DNA of 64,000 nucleotides from Akebia trifoliata (GCA_017979445.1 CM030704.1:17467658-17531657); one strand, 5' to 3'. Shown: positions 1 to 10,401, counted from the first letter of the stretch. The notes: generated by a model not told the origin, from the sequence alone. Numbers and translations: made by a program.

Positions 1-1240
1 TCCATGCACTTCAAGGGACATTGTGTTAAATATCAACAGGAGTATAGGGTCTTTTTCAGGTGCTATCTAACCCACTTCATTTCATTTTGTCAATTTCAAT
101 TTTACTTTTGCATGTATATGTTGAAATATTGAGGACAATATAATGTTTAAGTTTGGGGGTGTATGGGTCGGATTTTCACTTATTATTTTCTTCTTTTATA
201 TAAAAAAAAAATTAAAAAATATTTGGTTGGCAACTTTGTTGTATTTTTGTCAAAGTCTTAGCTTGTATCTTTTAAACACTTAGTAAAAATATTTAACCAG
301 TCTTTCATTGGAAGCTATGATCTGGAGTCCCCATTGGTGTTTCTCTTAGGCAAAAATTAGAGCAAAGTTATCTTTTGGTTTATAGTCACTTCTAATAAGG
401 TTACTAAGAGTCTAGATTGTATTAAGAGAGCTTGTTACCTTCTTTTTAGCTAGAGTTTAAGGAAAAATTAGGTTTGATGAACTTTGACTTCCTTGTTCAA
501 TTGGTTGGCTGATTAGAAGAAAAATAGAACTGGATTGTATAAACCTTGTATAGCAACCATTGAATTAGACTGGGTACCTTGAAAATGGCTGCCTACTTTT
601 CTAAGAAAAAAAGTGAAGAAGTAATAGAAAAAAATGAGAGACTTTTCAAAAAAAAAAAAGTCAAAGATCCATAAGTTTATGTAAAATTTTAGTAGGGTGA
701 AAGTCATTAAGTGTAAAAATGTGAGTATATTAGAATATCATAGATAAAGCCCCTTAAAGGTATTAAAGTGAATATCCACACTTCTCACTACCCCAGACAG
801 GATGCTAAGTTTAGAATTAAACCTAAGTTACTCCAGTTATTCTTGAGTAGTTAGAAGGTTGAAACTCATTTTAGGAAATCGAATCTCTTAAATTTCTGAG
901 TCAGAATCACTATCGCTCAAAAGTCAATTTAAGTCTAAGTTTTATCGTAGAGAAATAAGGGTTGGGACTCTATACCAAGCAGTACTTCTAATTGATTGAC
1001 AAAACCAAAAAAAAAAAGACTTGTGCTTTTCAATATAAGTTTTGATTTTGACTATTTTTACTTCAAAGTTATTTTCAAATTTTGTAGGTATATTTTCTGC
1101 AAACCCTCACGAGTCAAACTCGTCCACTAGGGGTAACCTAGAGGTTTAAGGGCTTGCTGCATTCGCTAAATGCAGTCGAGGTGCCTGCGAAAGTGACAGT
1201 TTTATTTTCTAGGGACTAGAAAAAGGTAAGTTTGGAGGTG
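1..1240 (+). mobile_element. 3' internal end of a Ty3/gypsy element (Athila-like), non-coding
   Basis: No usable reading frame is present. The stretch leads directly into the LTR at 1241 through a purine-rich tract (about 1219-1240, AAAAAGGTAAGTTTGGAGGTG), the expected polypurine tract. A second tract of the same type (TTAAGTTTGGGGGTG, about 148-162) follows a segment resembling the post-integrase region of plant Athila-type elements. A small stem-loop (GCTGCATT..AATGCAGT, near 1157-1175) precedes the tract. Everything upstream of position 1 is missing. Lineage assignment is inference from sequence style. Confidence 0.6.
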
Positions 1241-2470
1241 TGATGAGTGTCTCCAAACACTTAATTATACGCACATTTTCAGAATATTTATCTTGATTTT
1301 TGTACCTATTTCTCTATATTAAGATAATAATCATGATAAGCCTCAAACCACCACGTTGCATGTTAATTAGGCTTAATTATATATAAATAAATTCATTTAC
1401 TAGATAAATCTAATTACGTGTGTTTCTTGTGCAGAAAATCAATAATTTGGAATCAAAATCTCAAGGCAAAAGTATTTGGGCCCACTTTGGAATGCCTTAA
1501 CACTTTGGAATGTCCTAATCCTTTGGAATGTCCTAATCCTTAACTCATATTCTCCTCTTTTATCTTTTTGTGTAAAGAAAAGTGGAGGCTACTTTTAGAC
1601 TCTTCTACACACATTTTTCTCTATAAATAGAGTCTTCATTTCTAGAGAAAGGCCCATCTTGGTTCTCTTATCCAAGACTCCTTTAATCTAAGGCTCTTAG
1701 CCTATTCTCTTATTTTTTGTATTTTCATTTTCTAGTTATTTTCTTTTGGCTAAATAGTCATGTAAGAAGTAGAAGAAGAAGAAGTTGTAATTTTCTCCAT
1801 GAAATGAAGAAAAGTTCTTTCATCTTTTATCTTCCCTCTCTAGCAATGACATTAGGCTAAGTTCCCCTCCATTAGAGAGTGGAAAAGCCCAGAGCAAGTT
1901 CTTATGTTATTTCTAATTTCATGCCTTTCTTTTATTTAAAATGCTTATGAATTCTCTTTAAGTTTCTTGCACCTTTTATTCTTAATATAGATACTTTATG
2001 CTTAGATTAGATCAAGATAAAGTATGCTTAAACTAGATAATTGATAGTAGGAAGTTTTCAAAGAATTCTACTTTATTTATGTTCTCTAATTTCATTTTAT
2101 TTGCAAAACTTTCCGATCTAAGGAGCTAACACCAAGTCCTTACGATTGAGTTATAAAAAGGCTAGAAACTAGGAATTGCTCATCAAAATGTTCTAGGTAG
2201 ATCCACCTCCAATGAAGTTTTAATTTCATAAGTTTACTTGCTTTTAATTTGATTTACTTTAGTTTATTTTCTAGTAATTTTACATCTTCTTATAAGTTCA
2301 AAAATACAAAGAAAAATAGTTTTAATTCTTTTTAGTTAATTTGAATTTTATCCTCTCAGCTTAATTCTATTCTTCCTTTCTTTTGGGTTCGATCCTCTAC
2401 TTGCCCCACAAGTAAGGTAAAAGTAAAATTAATATTAACTCCGGTGAGAAGAACAACGATAGTCTCATCA
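1241..2470 (+). mobile_element. LTR (about 1.23 kb), 3' LTR of the element entering from the left
   Basis: The unit begins TGATGAG and ends CTCATCA, a perfect 7-bp terminal inverted repeat of the TG..CA type. It lies directly after a polypurine tract. An almost full-length copy lies in the opposite orientation at 48177-49407, which independently fixes both ends. A TATA-like box (CTATAAATAG) near 1620 is the likely LTR promoter. No coding potential. Confidence 0.85.
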
Positions 2471-2835
2471 CTTATTTTATTAAAAAAATTGATTTTAAAT
2501 TTTTTATGTACACAAAAATCAGCGCGTTGACTAACTTATCACATGAAATCTCAATATTCTATTGAATCAAAATAGTGAGTCGATTCACACCCATTTTATT
2601 GGAGAAAACCGACTTTCTTCCTACAAAAATTAATGAGTTGATTTAGTGAATATTTTTCTTTAAAAAAAATCAACTAATGCTATGTCCACACTAAAAATAA
2701 TCGATTCACAATACTCAACAAAATAAATCAATTAACTCTCTCTCGATACCCATGAGTTGATGATCTTAATGAGATGAATGACAAAAAAAGAAAAATCGAG
2801 CCGCAATGTGATCAAAGAAGAAATCAGCCTCTATT
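2471..2835 (-). repeat. Antisense relic of the 67-bp minisatellite LTR family
   Basis: Read on the minus strand, the segment contains diverged units with the pattern GAGT(C)(G/A)A..CTGATTTTTGTGTACAT followed by A/T-rich sequence, the same pattern as the array at 59440-60540. The LTR at 1241-2470 appears to abut it. The copy is strongly diverged and its ends are approximate. Confidence 0.45.
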
Positions 2836-4479
2836 AAAACCAACGCATTCAACGTAGATACACTAAACCGTGTGTCCTAATTCAAGTAATGTTGGAGTAC
2901 ACATATCAATCATATACCGAATTAAGGATTTCACATGAAATCATAAGACTAAAGTTCAAGTAACTTGCATAAAAGGTGAATTTTTTAGCAATAGCGATAA
3001 CTAATGGCAAGAACTTACTCTCAAGATGAGTGGCTGTTGTGGAATTCCTTCAGAGATATCTCAGGACATCACACAAATGTGGAACTTTTCCGATCACTTT
3101 GTGTAGCTCCAGATTATCAAGGATAATCGAATTAAAATGCAATATTGTTGTGGCTCTCATCCAAACAAGAAGAGGGTCTGAGAGGGCAGAGAGAAGTATG
3201 GGAGAGGACCTTGCAGCTGCTGCCCAAACAAGAAAAGGGCCTGAGAGAGAGAGAGTTCGATCTTTTTCTGGGCTATCGGAAAGGTCTAAGAGGAAGAGGA
3301 GAAGGGGCTGGGGGCTGTCGGGAACATCCACTTTATTATGCTGAGTTTACTCAAGTAATAAATTGTGTCACGTGACACTTTATTATGTGCGTAACCTAAG
3401 CCCCCGAGTAATATAATCGTTTAGCACTATTGTTTATTTCGGCAATAAAATTAAAATAGTTAAACTTAAAACTAAGCAAAATAAATATTCACCAAAGTAT
3501 TACGTATAACACATAACTTGCATGAACTAAGCATCAACATACTTATTATTTTAACATAAACAAAACATCATGTATAACACATTAAAAATAAAAATCATAA
3601 AAAAATTAGAAAATAAAAATCATTTAACACTTACCTTGTAAGGAATGATTGAAGATCAAAGTCATTCTAAAAATCAATATCAAGAACCTAAATCAAAATA
3701 TTTTTAAAATTTGAAAGTGTAGACGATAATAGAAATTAACTTCAAAACTGAAAAAAAAAAAAAAAAACACTGAATCCACTTCCAAAATAAGTTTTATTTA
3801 TTTATTTATGGAATTTGCTTCAAAAACATAAAAAATGATAGTGAATTTTCTAACTTAGATAATTAAAAAAAATAGATTAATTTTTTTAAGCTACATCTAC
3901 TGTTGAAATCTCTAGCTATCAAGTGAATAAATGTGAAGATTCAAACTCATATTAATTAACCAAAAATAAATTTTGTGATTAAAAAATTTCTAAACTTTTA
4001 AAAATAAACAAAACTAAAACTTAAAATAAAAAAACTAGTATTTTTTCTTTCAAAAGAGGAATTCTTTGGATCAGATCATAAATAATGCCTATTTTTAAAA
4101 TAAAAATGATTTTATGATTAAATTTTGACTGAAATCTGTATAAATTAAAAATTAGAGGAAGCTCAATGAGACTAAAAATAATTATAATTTTAAAATTTGT
4201 ATTTTGGATGGATTAGTAAGGAAACTAATCCATAAATGGTAGATTAACGAATCCAAGTCTAGGTTCGTAAAGTATATTTCATTTAACAAACACGACATAA
4301 AGGTTCTTGTAAAAAAACAAGGAATCAAACTCTTTGAGAAAGTTTTTCCATAAATGGGTATATCCATTTGAGAGTTGAGAGAGATTTGTGTACATTTTTT
4401 ATGAGTTTTTATTAGAAAAAAACAGAGAAGATGAAGTTCAAGACTTTGATGAGTTATCTCTTCGTAATATACTAACACA

Positions 4480-4482
<3 letters not shown>
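2836..4482. other. No gene recognised; AT-rich intergenic DNA
   Basis: Short open frames at 3030-3375 on both strands overlap a purine-rich patch rich in GAGAG and AAG runs and match no family I recognise. The remainder is A/T-rich with poly-A runs (near 3750) and no clear repeat boundary. Confidence 0.5.

Positions 4483-4519
<37 letters not shown>
4483..4519. repeat. (GA)n microsatellite
   Basis: An uninterrupted run of about 18 GA dinucleotides. Confidence 0.95.
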
Positions 4520-4521
<2 letters not shown>

Positions 4522-4634
4522 ACCTATTTGTTTTTCGTCGAGATGGTGAGGTGAGGGAGATGAATGACCGTTAGGTTTTCTTCAAACGTGAAGAAGAAAA
4601 AAATAGATAATAAAATAACAAAACTAAGAAAGAG

Positions 4635-4640
<6 letters not shown>

Positions 4641-4702
<62 letters not shown>
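4641..4702. repeat. (AT)n microsatellite, about 31 units
   Basis: An uninterrupted AT dinucleotide run. Long Tyr-Ile open frames on both strands come from this repeat and are not genes. Confidence 0.97.
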
Positions 4703-4708
<6 letters not shown>

Positions 4709-4876
4709 GGTTTGATTCTTGGATTGGTTCGGTTCTATTATACTCCAAATTTGGAGCCGAACCAAATCAATCGAATTTATTTTTTTACAATCTCCACCCA
4801 AACCAATCCAATCCAATCCAAAAGGTTTCGGATTGGTTCGATTCTCGGATTTACCCAATCCAATGTGCACCCCTAA
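4703..4876. mobile_element. Degenerate hAT-type MITE end
   Basis: The segment is built from GGATTGGTT / AACCAATCC inverted motifs and ends with a TGCACCCCTAAT-like terminus. This resembles the right terminus of plant hAT MITEs and the better preserved copies at 18440 and 52559. The left terminus is lost at the (AT)n run. Confidence 0.4.
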
Positions 4877-6036
4877 TTTATAATGGAGAGATTTCATGAA
4901 GGGAAAAGTATAAATCTCCGAACTCCCAAAATAAACCCTTAACCCCTTTTCTTTTTTATTTACTTTTTCTTACTACCTATCCTTCGATTTTGCACTGTTG
5001 ACCATGTGAACGTCTTGTCCCTTGTTATGTCTTCCCACAGACAGCGCCAATTGCAGAGGTTGATTTTGTGATAAGTCGATCTCGATCACGATTTCACCAT
5101 TAAATCTACAAAATAATAGAAAGAACATGAAAAAATATAGAAGACAAGGATTTTTTATGTGGTTCGACAAACATGCCTACATTCACGGGCTCGGGGAGCT
5201 ATTTCACTATAAATCTCACAGTTACATGGCCTCCTCACTTTATTTCCATTGTTCTCATTTTCCTTCCCCTTCTCTACCTTTTTTCTCCCCCTCTCACAAT
5301 AGTCTCAAGGCCTTTAAATAAAAAAATCCTAAAAAAAGTTTTAACCTTAATTAAGTTACAATTGATCATATTATCCCTTATCCAAATTAATAATTATATA
5401 AAAAAGAGGAAGAATCCTCTTAAATTGAGATTTTTCCTTAATAAGATATAGTTCTTTTCAAATAATGCCATGTATTTTGCCTCGGGATGCATGTTGATGG
5501 TGTGCATAAGAGACAATTTTATCCCTCCACATGTACCTACCTAATATTGCAAAATAGATTTGGTGGATACCTATCGAACATAACTTTTTCATGTGAATGA
5601 CTTTGACTTGATTGGAGGTGTTAGGGTAAGAAAAATAAGTAAGATCAAAACTTAAAATCCTCATTGAAATATTTTTAAATGCACGAAAGAAAAAGATGAA
5701 AAAATGAGAGAGAGAGAGAGAGAGAAGAAGAAGAAGAAGAAGAAATGGATTCAATTAGCCATTTAGGTGTGTGTGCAAGTAGAGCCACCCTTTTCAATTA
5801 TAAAGCTTTATTGCCACACCAACTTTTACGAACTCCATCCCAAGATGTGTGTAATTCTTTCGTGATTTACATATAAATTAGGGTGGCATTAGCAAAAGTT
5901 GGTATGCCAATATAATCTCTCTTTATAAACAAATATTTGAGACACTAATTCACCCAAATATGTTGCCCCCATTGAAACCTAGTTGAGATACCCTGTGCTT
6001 TAAAAATGCTCATAACATTCTCCCTTGACCTTGTTG

Positions 6037-6039
<3 letters not shown>
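4877..6039. other. No gene recognised; LTR-like dispersed repeat fragment and (GA)(AAG) tract
   Basis: At about 5030-5240, motifs such as CCCACAGACAGCGCCAATTG and GTGGTTCGAC..GCCTACATTCACGGG resemble dispersed plant LTR or TRIM-like repeats, but I cannot define ends. A (GA)n-(AAG)n tract lies at about 5706-5742. No exon-like structure is apparent. Confidence 0.35.

Positions 6040-6068
<29 letters not shown>
6040..6068. repeat. (TA)n microsatellite flanking MITE A
   Basis: TA dinucleotide run directly adjoining the first palindromic MITE. Confidence 0.95.
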
Positions 6069-6070
<2 letters not shown>

Positions 6071-6410
6071 AAAAGTTCAACACCCTACACTTTACCAAAC
6101 ATGTTTTGTCTTACATGGGTTAGAAGTTTTGGAATGGATTGATTTTTGGTGAGAATGATCTCTACGGTTAGAAGATCCTCCTCACCAAAAATCAGCCCAT
6201 TCCAAAACTTCTAGCCCCATGTTTATAAGTTGAAAAATCGTGGACCGTCCATTTTTTGTAAACAATTTTTTATGGGGTTAGAAGTTTTGAAATGGGCTGA
6301 TTTTTGGTGATGATGATCTCCTCACCGTAGAGATCATCCTCACCAAAAATCAGCCAATTTCAAAACTTCTAACCCATGTTTTGCTAAAATGTTTGGTCCT
6401 GAACATTTCC
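6069..6410. mobile_element. Palindromic MITE A
   Basis: Termini GGAAAAGTTCAACACC and the complement of GGTCCTGAACATTTCC form imperfect inverted repeats. The body is two long hairpins, each with an arm of the type TTAGAAGTTTTGGAATGG. They are separated by a spacer containing TCGTGGACCGTCCATTTT. (TA)n lies on both sides. No coding capacity. Confidence 0.85.
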
Positions 6411-6430
6411 ATATATATATATATATATAT

Positions 6431-6773
6431 GGGTAGCGTTCAATGGCAAACATTTTGGCAAACACATTTTTCAAAACATGGGTTAGAGGTTTTGGAATGG
6501 GCTGATTTTTGGTGAGGATGATCTCTACGGTGAGGAGATCATCATCACCAAAAATCAGCCCATTTCAAAACTTCTAACCCCATCATAAATGGTTTACAAA
6601 AAATGGACGGTCCACGATTTTTCAACTTGTAAACTAGGGTTAGAAGTTTTGGAATGAGCTGATTTTTGGTGAGGATGATCTCCTTACCGTAGAGATCATC
6701 CTCACCAAAAACTCAGCCCATTCCAAGACCTCTAACCCATGTTTTGAAAAAGTGTTTGCCATTGAACGGGACC
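6431..6773. mobile_element. Palindromic MITE B
   Basis: Same two-hairpin design as MITE A, in the inverse arrangement. The ends are GGGTAGCGTTCAATGGCAAA and the complement of GCCATTGAACGGGACC. (TA)n tracts flank both sides (6411-6430 and 6774-6790). Confidence 0.87.
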
Positions 6774-6790
6774 TATATATATATATATAT

Positions 6791-7212
6791 GGGAAATGTT
6801 CAACACCCTACACTTTACCCTACGATTCAACAAACGTGTTTTGTCCTACATGGTTTAGACGTTTTGGAATGGGCTGATTTTTGGTGAGGATGATCTCTAC
6901 GGTTAGAAGATCCTCCTCACCAAAAATCAGCCCATTCCGAAATTTCTAGCCCCATGTTTACAAGTTGAAAAATCGTGGATCATTCATTTTTTATAAACCA
7001 TTTTTTATGGGGTTAGAAGTTTTGGAATGGTCTGATTTTTTGTGAGGATGATCTCCTCATCATAAAGATCTTCCTCATCAAAAATCAGCCTACTCCAAAA
7101 CTTCTAACTCGTGTAGGACAAAACACATAGGGTAAAGGGTAGGGTAAAGCGTAGGGTGTTGAACGAGACCCTATAAAGTGTAGGGTAAAGCGTAGGGTGT
7201 TGAACGAGACCC
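6791..7212. mobile_element. Palindromic MITE C with duplicated terminus
   Basis: It starts GGGAAATGTTCAACACCC and contains two hairpins. The right terminus (GGGTAAAGCGTAGGGTGTTG.. up to ..GAACGAGACCC) occurs twice in tandem, ending at 7171 and again at 7212. Followed by a short (TA)n. Confidence 0.8.
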
Positions 7213-7222
7213 TATATATATA

Positions 7223-7644
7223 GGAAAATGTTCAGCACCAAACATTTTGGCAAAACATGGGTTAAAAGTTTTGGAATGGGCCAATTTTTGGTGAGGATGA
7301 TCTCTACGGTGAGGAGATCATCATTACCAAAAATCAGCCCATTCCAAAACTTCTAACCCCATTAAAAATGGTTTACAAAAAATGGATGGTCTACGATTTT
7401 TCAACTTGTAAACATAGGGTTAGAAGTTTTGGAATGGACTGATTTTTGGTAAGGATGATCTCTATTTTTCAACTTATAAACATGGGGTAGAAGTTTTGGA
7501 ATGGGCTGATTTTTGGTGAGGATGATCTCCTCACTGTAGAGATCATCCTCACAAAAAATCAGCCCATTCCAAAACTTTTAACCCATGTAAGAAAAAAAAA
7601 TGATTGGCTAAAATGTTGGCCAAAATGTTTGGTGCTGAACGGGA

Positions 7645-7646
<2 letters not shown>
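7223..7646. mobile_element. Palindromic MITE D, extended
   Basis: It runs from GGAAAATGTTCAGCACC to GGTGCTGAACGGGACC. At 424 bp it is longer than its neighbours, because an additional partial hairpin arm is present in the middle (near 7440-7510). Bounded by (TA)n. Confidence 0.8.

Positions 7647-7684
<38 letters not shown>
7647..7684. repeat. (TA)n microsatellite between MITEs D and E
   Basis: TA run of about 18 units between two palindromic elements. Confidence 0.95.
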
Positions 7685-7687
<3 letters not shown>

Positions 7688-7880
7688 AAATGTTCAGCTA
7701 CAAACATTTTGGCAAAACATTTTTCAAAACATAGGTTAGAGGTTTTGGAATGGCTGATTTTTTGTGAGAATGATCTCTACGGTGAGGAGATCATCATCAC
7801 CAAAAATCAACCCATTCCAAAACCTCTAACCCATGTTTTGAAAAATGTTTTGCCAAAATGTTTGTTGCTGAACGGGACCC
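7685..7880. mobile_element. Palindromic MITE E, single-hairpin form
   Basis: At 196 bp it has one hairpin instead of two. It begins GGGAAATGTTCAGCTACAAA and ends with the matching GTTGCTGAACGGGACCC. The arms pair over nearly the whole length. Confidence 0.82.
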
Positions 7881-7903
7881 ATAGATATACATATATATTA
7901 GAT

Positions 7904-8272
7904 GGAAAATGTTCAACACCCTACACTTTACCCTACGCTTTACCAAACGTATTTTGTCCTACATGGGTTAGAAGTTTTGGAATGGGCTGATTTTTGGAAA
8001 GGATGATCTCTACGATTAGAAGATCTTCCTCACCAGAAATCAGCCTATTCCAAAATTTCTAACCCCATGTTTACAAGTTGAAAAATCATAGACCATCCAT
8101 TTTTTATAAACCATTTTTTTATAGAGTTAGAAGTTTTGAAATGGGCTGATTTTTGGTGAGAATGATCTCCTCACCATAGAGATCATTCTCACCAAAAATC
8201 AGCCTATTCAAAACTTCTAACCCATGTAGGATAAAACACGTTTGATAAAGCGTAGTGTGCCGAACGGAACCC
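7904..8272. mobile_element. Palindromic MITE F
   Basis: A two-hairpin element. It begins GGAAAATGTTCAACACCC and ends ..GCCGAACGGAACCC. The left flank has a degraded TA-rich tract. Confidence 0.78.
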
Positions 8273-8683
8273 ATATTAGATTTCAGTGAATATTTGAGAT
8301 GGTCTTGTCTTTTAAACTGATCTCATTCCCCCTTTCTCCTTTTATCTCCTTTTTTAAACTAATAAAAAATAACTTAAATACCCTTGTTTTCAATCTCATA
8401 AAAAAATCCTTTAATATTTTTTCTTAAAATCAGTCTTCAATACCAATAATAAATTAATTTTAATCTATTTTACTTCATCTTCAATCAGACTTTTGAAGTT
8501 CGCCTTAATACCTTCTAGAAAAATAAAAAAAATAAAAAAATAATTAAAAAACCTCACCTCTTCCACTTCAAATGTCCTATCTTAGTCTTTTGTGTGAAGA
8601 TTAAAAAACAATTAATATTTAAGACCGAAGAAAATTCATCAATCTATCCTTAAAAGGATTCATTAATCTATGTATATATATAT
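8273..8683. other. No gene recognised; AT-rich spacer
   Basis: A/T-rich sequence between two MITEs with no inverted repeat or coding signal. It ends in a short (TA)n next to MITE G. Confidence 0.5.
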
Positions 8684-9084
8684 GGTCAGGATCAAGGGAC
8701 GTATGAAAAAACATATGTAAAAACAATGTAACATTAATAAATTTTCAAAATAAAGGTTAGAAGTTTTGGATTGAGTTGATTTTTTGTGAGGATGATCTCT
8801 ATGATGAGAAGATTATCCGGAAAAAAAAAAAAATCAATCCAATTTGAAACTTCTAACCCCATTAAAAGTGATTTAGAATGTGGATCGTCGGTTTTTTGTC
8901 AATTTTTGTCAATAATTTGTAAATCACTTTTGATAGATTTAGAAGTTTCAGATTGAACTGATTTTTTGTGAGGATGATCTTCTCATCATAGTGACCATCC
9001 TCGCAAAAAATTAGCTCAATCCAAAACCTCTAACCCATATTTTGAAAAATCATTGTTTTTACATATGTCCCTTGAACTGCCCCC
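8684..9084. mobile_element. Palindromic MITE G (related subfamily)
   Basis: The ends are GGTCAGGATCAAGGGACGTA and the complement of ATGTCCCTTGAACTGCCCCC. The hairpin arms are related to those of MITEs A-F (TTAGAAGTTTTGGATTGAG..) but diverged. A (TA)n tract follows and leads straight into the element at 9100. Confidence 0.75.
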
Positions 9085-9099
9085 ATATATATATATATA

Positions 9100-9280
9100 G
9101 GGAGGCGTTCGGATGCCTCTGTTTTAACAGTCATTTTAACAAAAAAACCTCGACCGTTGGATATATAGCGATTGGATGGTCGAGATTGCTGATTGGGTTT
9201 AAGTTATAATTTATGACTTTTTACAGCGCGATCCCTCGTTTGTGTGATTATTAGTGCCACCTCCCTGGCACAATTACAAC
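9100..9280 (+). repeat. Left terminal inverted repeat (181 bp)
   Basis: Reverse complement matches 10129-10309 along the full length. Visible differences include AAAAAAACCTCGACC versus AAAAGAACATCGACC and one C/G change near the GCGCGAT segment. Confidence 0.92.
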
Positions 9281-9621
9281 TGAGAGTGAAAAAGAACATA
9301 AAGTTCTTATCTGACGATAAGTCAAGATTATTAAAAGAGATCGTTAATGGTGTCCATGTGAGGCCTTCTCCTCCTGAAATTCCTGTTTCTGGGTTCTCTT
9401 TGCACGATAGTGTCGATACTTACGACAACGATGGCTGGTGGGTTGGGAGGATTACGGCAGAATCTGGGTCGAAGTACTCTGTGTATTTTGAGAGCACAGG
9501 AGATGAACTTAGGTATCCAATCTCCCAATTGAGGGTTCATCAAGAATGGGAAGATGCCAAATGGGTTATTTTCCGAAAGAGGGGATTTTGGATGAATTTT
9601 CTTTTCTTTTTTTTGAAATAG
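9281..9621 (+). pseudogene. Captured Agenet (Tudor-like) domain gene fragment
   Basis: The frame reads through from the left repeat to a TAG at 9619-9621. It contains VRPSPPE, then FSLHDSVDTYDNDGWWVGRI, YSVYFESTGDE, and SQLRVHQEWEDAKWV. These are hallmarks of the plant Agenet domain, a Tudor-superfamily fold found in DUF724-type and other plant proteins that are thought to bind modified chromatin or RNA. Only one domain (about 95 residues) survives. The apparent ATG at 9244 lies in the terminal repeat and is not the ancestral start. The last residues after KWVIF run into unrelated or intronic sequence. It is best read as a gene fragment acquired by the transposon. Whether it is expressed cannot be seen. 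Confidence 0.75.
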
Positions 9622-9660
9622 AGGTTGGTAGCTTTAATGACGGCCATATAATCCAATCTG

Positions 9661-9920
9661 AGTCTCAATGTTGGGGTTTTTTGGTTTAAATCTGTAATGG
9701 GTATTCCTTCTAACAGATGTATGTTTAGCTTTTCTTTTTTATTCAATAATGTTGGGGTTTTTTGGTGGTTTTTTGGTTTAAATCTGTAATGGGTATTCCT
9801 TCTAACAGATGTATGTTTAGTTTTTCTTTTTTATTCAATAATGTTGGGGTTTTTTGGTTTAAATCTGTAATGGGTTTTCCTTCTAACAGATGTATGTTTA
9901 GCTTTTCTTTCTTATTCAAG
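9661..9920 (+). repeat. Three tandem copies of an 86-bp unit inside the Pack element
   Basis: Each unit carries TTGGGGTTTTTTGG, TTTAAATCTGTAATGGGT, TTCCTTCTAACAGATGTATG and a CTTTTCTTTTTTATTCAA tail. The second unit has an additional GGTGGTTTTTTGG insertion. It may derive from the captured gene's 3' UTR or intron. Confidence 0.85.
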
Positions 9921-10128
9921 CTTGTGATGAAGGCTTTAATGGTTATATAATTCTATCTAGTTTTTCTTTTTTCTGAAACCCTTTCCAAAAAACGATTCTT
10001 TCGAACTAGATCCAAGGTTTTGAAAATGGATGCTCTTTTGTTTTTGTTGAGAGAGAGAGAGAGAGAGGGTTTCAGCGGAGCGAGCGAGAGAGAGAGATCG
10101 AGAGGAGACGAGAAGAACTCTCTCTGTT

Positions 10129-10307
10129 GTTGTAATTGTGCCAGGGAGGTGGCACTAATAATCACACAAACGAGGGATGGCGCTGTAAAAAGTCATAAAT
10201 TATAACTTAAACCCAATCAGCAATCTCGACCATCCAATCGCTATATATCCAACGGTCGATGTTCTTTTGTTAAAATGACTGTTAAAACAGAGGCATCCGA
10301 ACGCCTC

Positions 10308-10309
<2 letters not shown>
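10129..10309 (-). repeat. Right terminal inverted repeat (181 bp)
   Basis: Partner of 9100-9280; it ends with GGCATCCGAACGCCTCCC. Confidence 0.92.
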
Positions 10310-10353
<44 letters not shown>

Positions 10354-10401
10354 GTCGGGTTTCATAAACAGAGTGTTTTGTATATATATATATATATATA
10401 T
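10310..10401. repeat. (TA)n tracts with a 30-bp MITE end between them
   Basis: TA runs at 10310-10350 and 10381-10401 surround GGGTCGGGTTTCATAAACAG (10351-10380). That segment matches the left end of MITE I and may be a terminal remnant. Confidence 0.85.

Larger units (their letters stand above)
9100..10309. mobile_element. Pack-type TIR transposon carrying an Agenet gene fragment
   Basis: A 1,210-bp unit bounded by 181-bp terminal inverted repeats (9100-9280 and 10129-10309) that are nearly identical, with only a few mismatches by eye. The terminus is GGGAGGCGTTCGGATGCC. The flanks read ATATATATA on both sides, compatible with a 9-bp target duplication but not decisive in a TA run. No transposase is present, so it is non-autonomous. 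Inside are a reading frame for an Agenet domain, a triplicated 86-bp segment, and a GA-rich segment. Long TIRs with captured host sequence fit a Pack-MULE or another Pack-TIR element. The superfamily is inferred. Confidence 0.82.

Noticed and set aside
3030..3375. Open frames of 76-104 codons on both strands
   Set aside because: Overlapping frames over a purine-rich patch, with no recognisable domain, splice signal or promoter.
4524..4899. Open frames rich in Tyr-Ile on both strands
   Set aside because: They are translations of the (AT)n run and adjacent MITE remnant.
7604..7990. 128-codon plus-strand frame
   Set aside because: It crosses three MITE boundaries and a (TA)n run.
9244..9280. 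ATG at 9244 as the true start of the Agenet protein
   Set aside because: It lies within the terminal inverted repeat, and the mirrored frame also starts in the right repeat, so it is transposon sequence.
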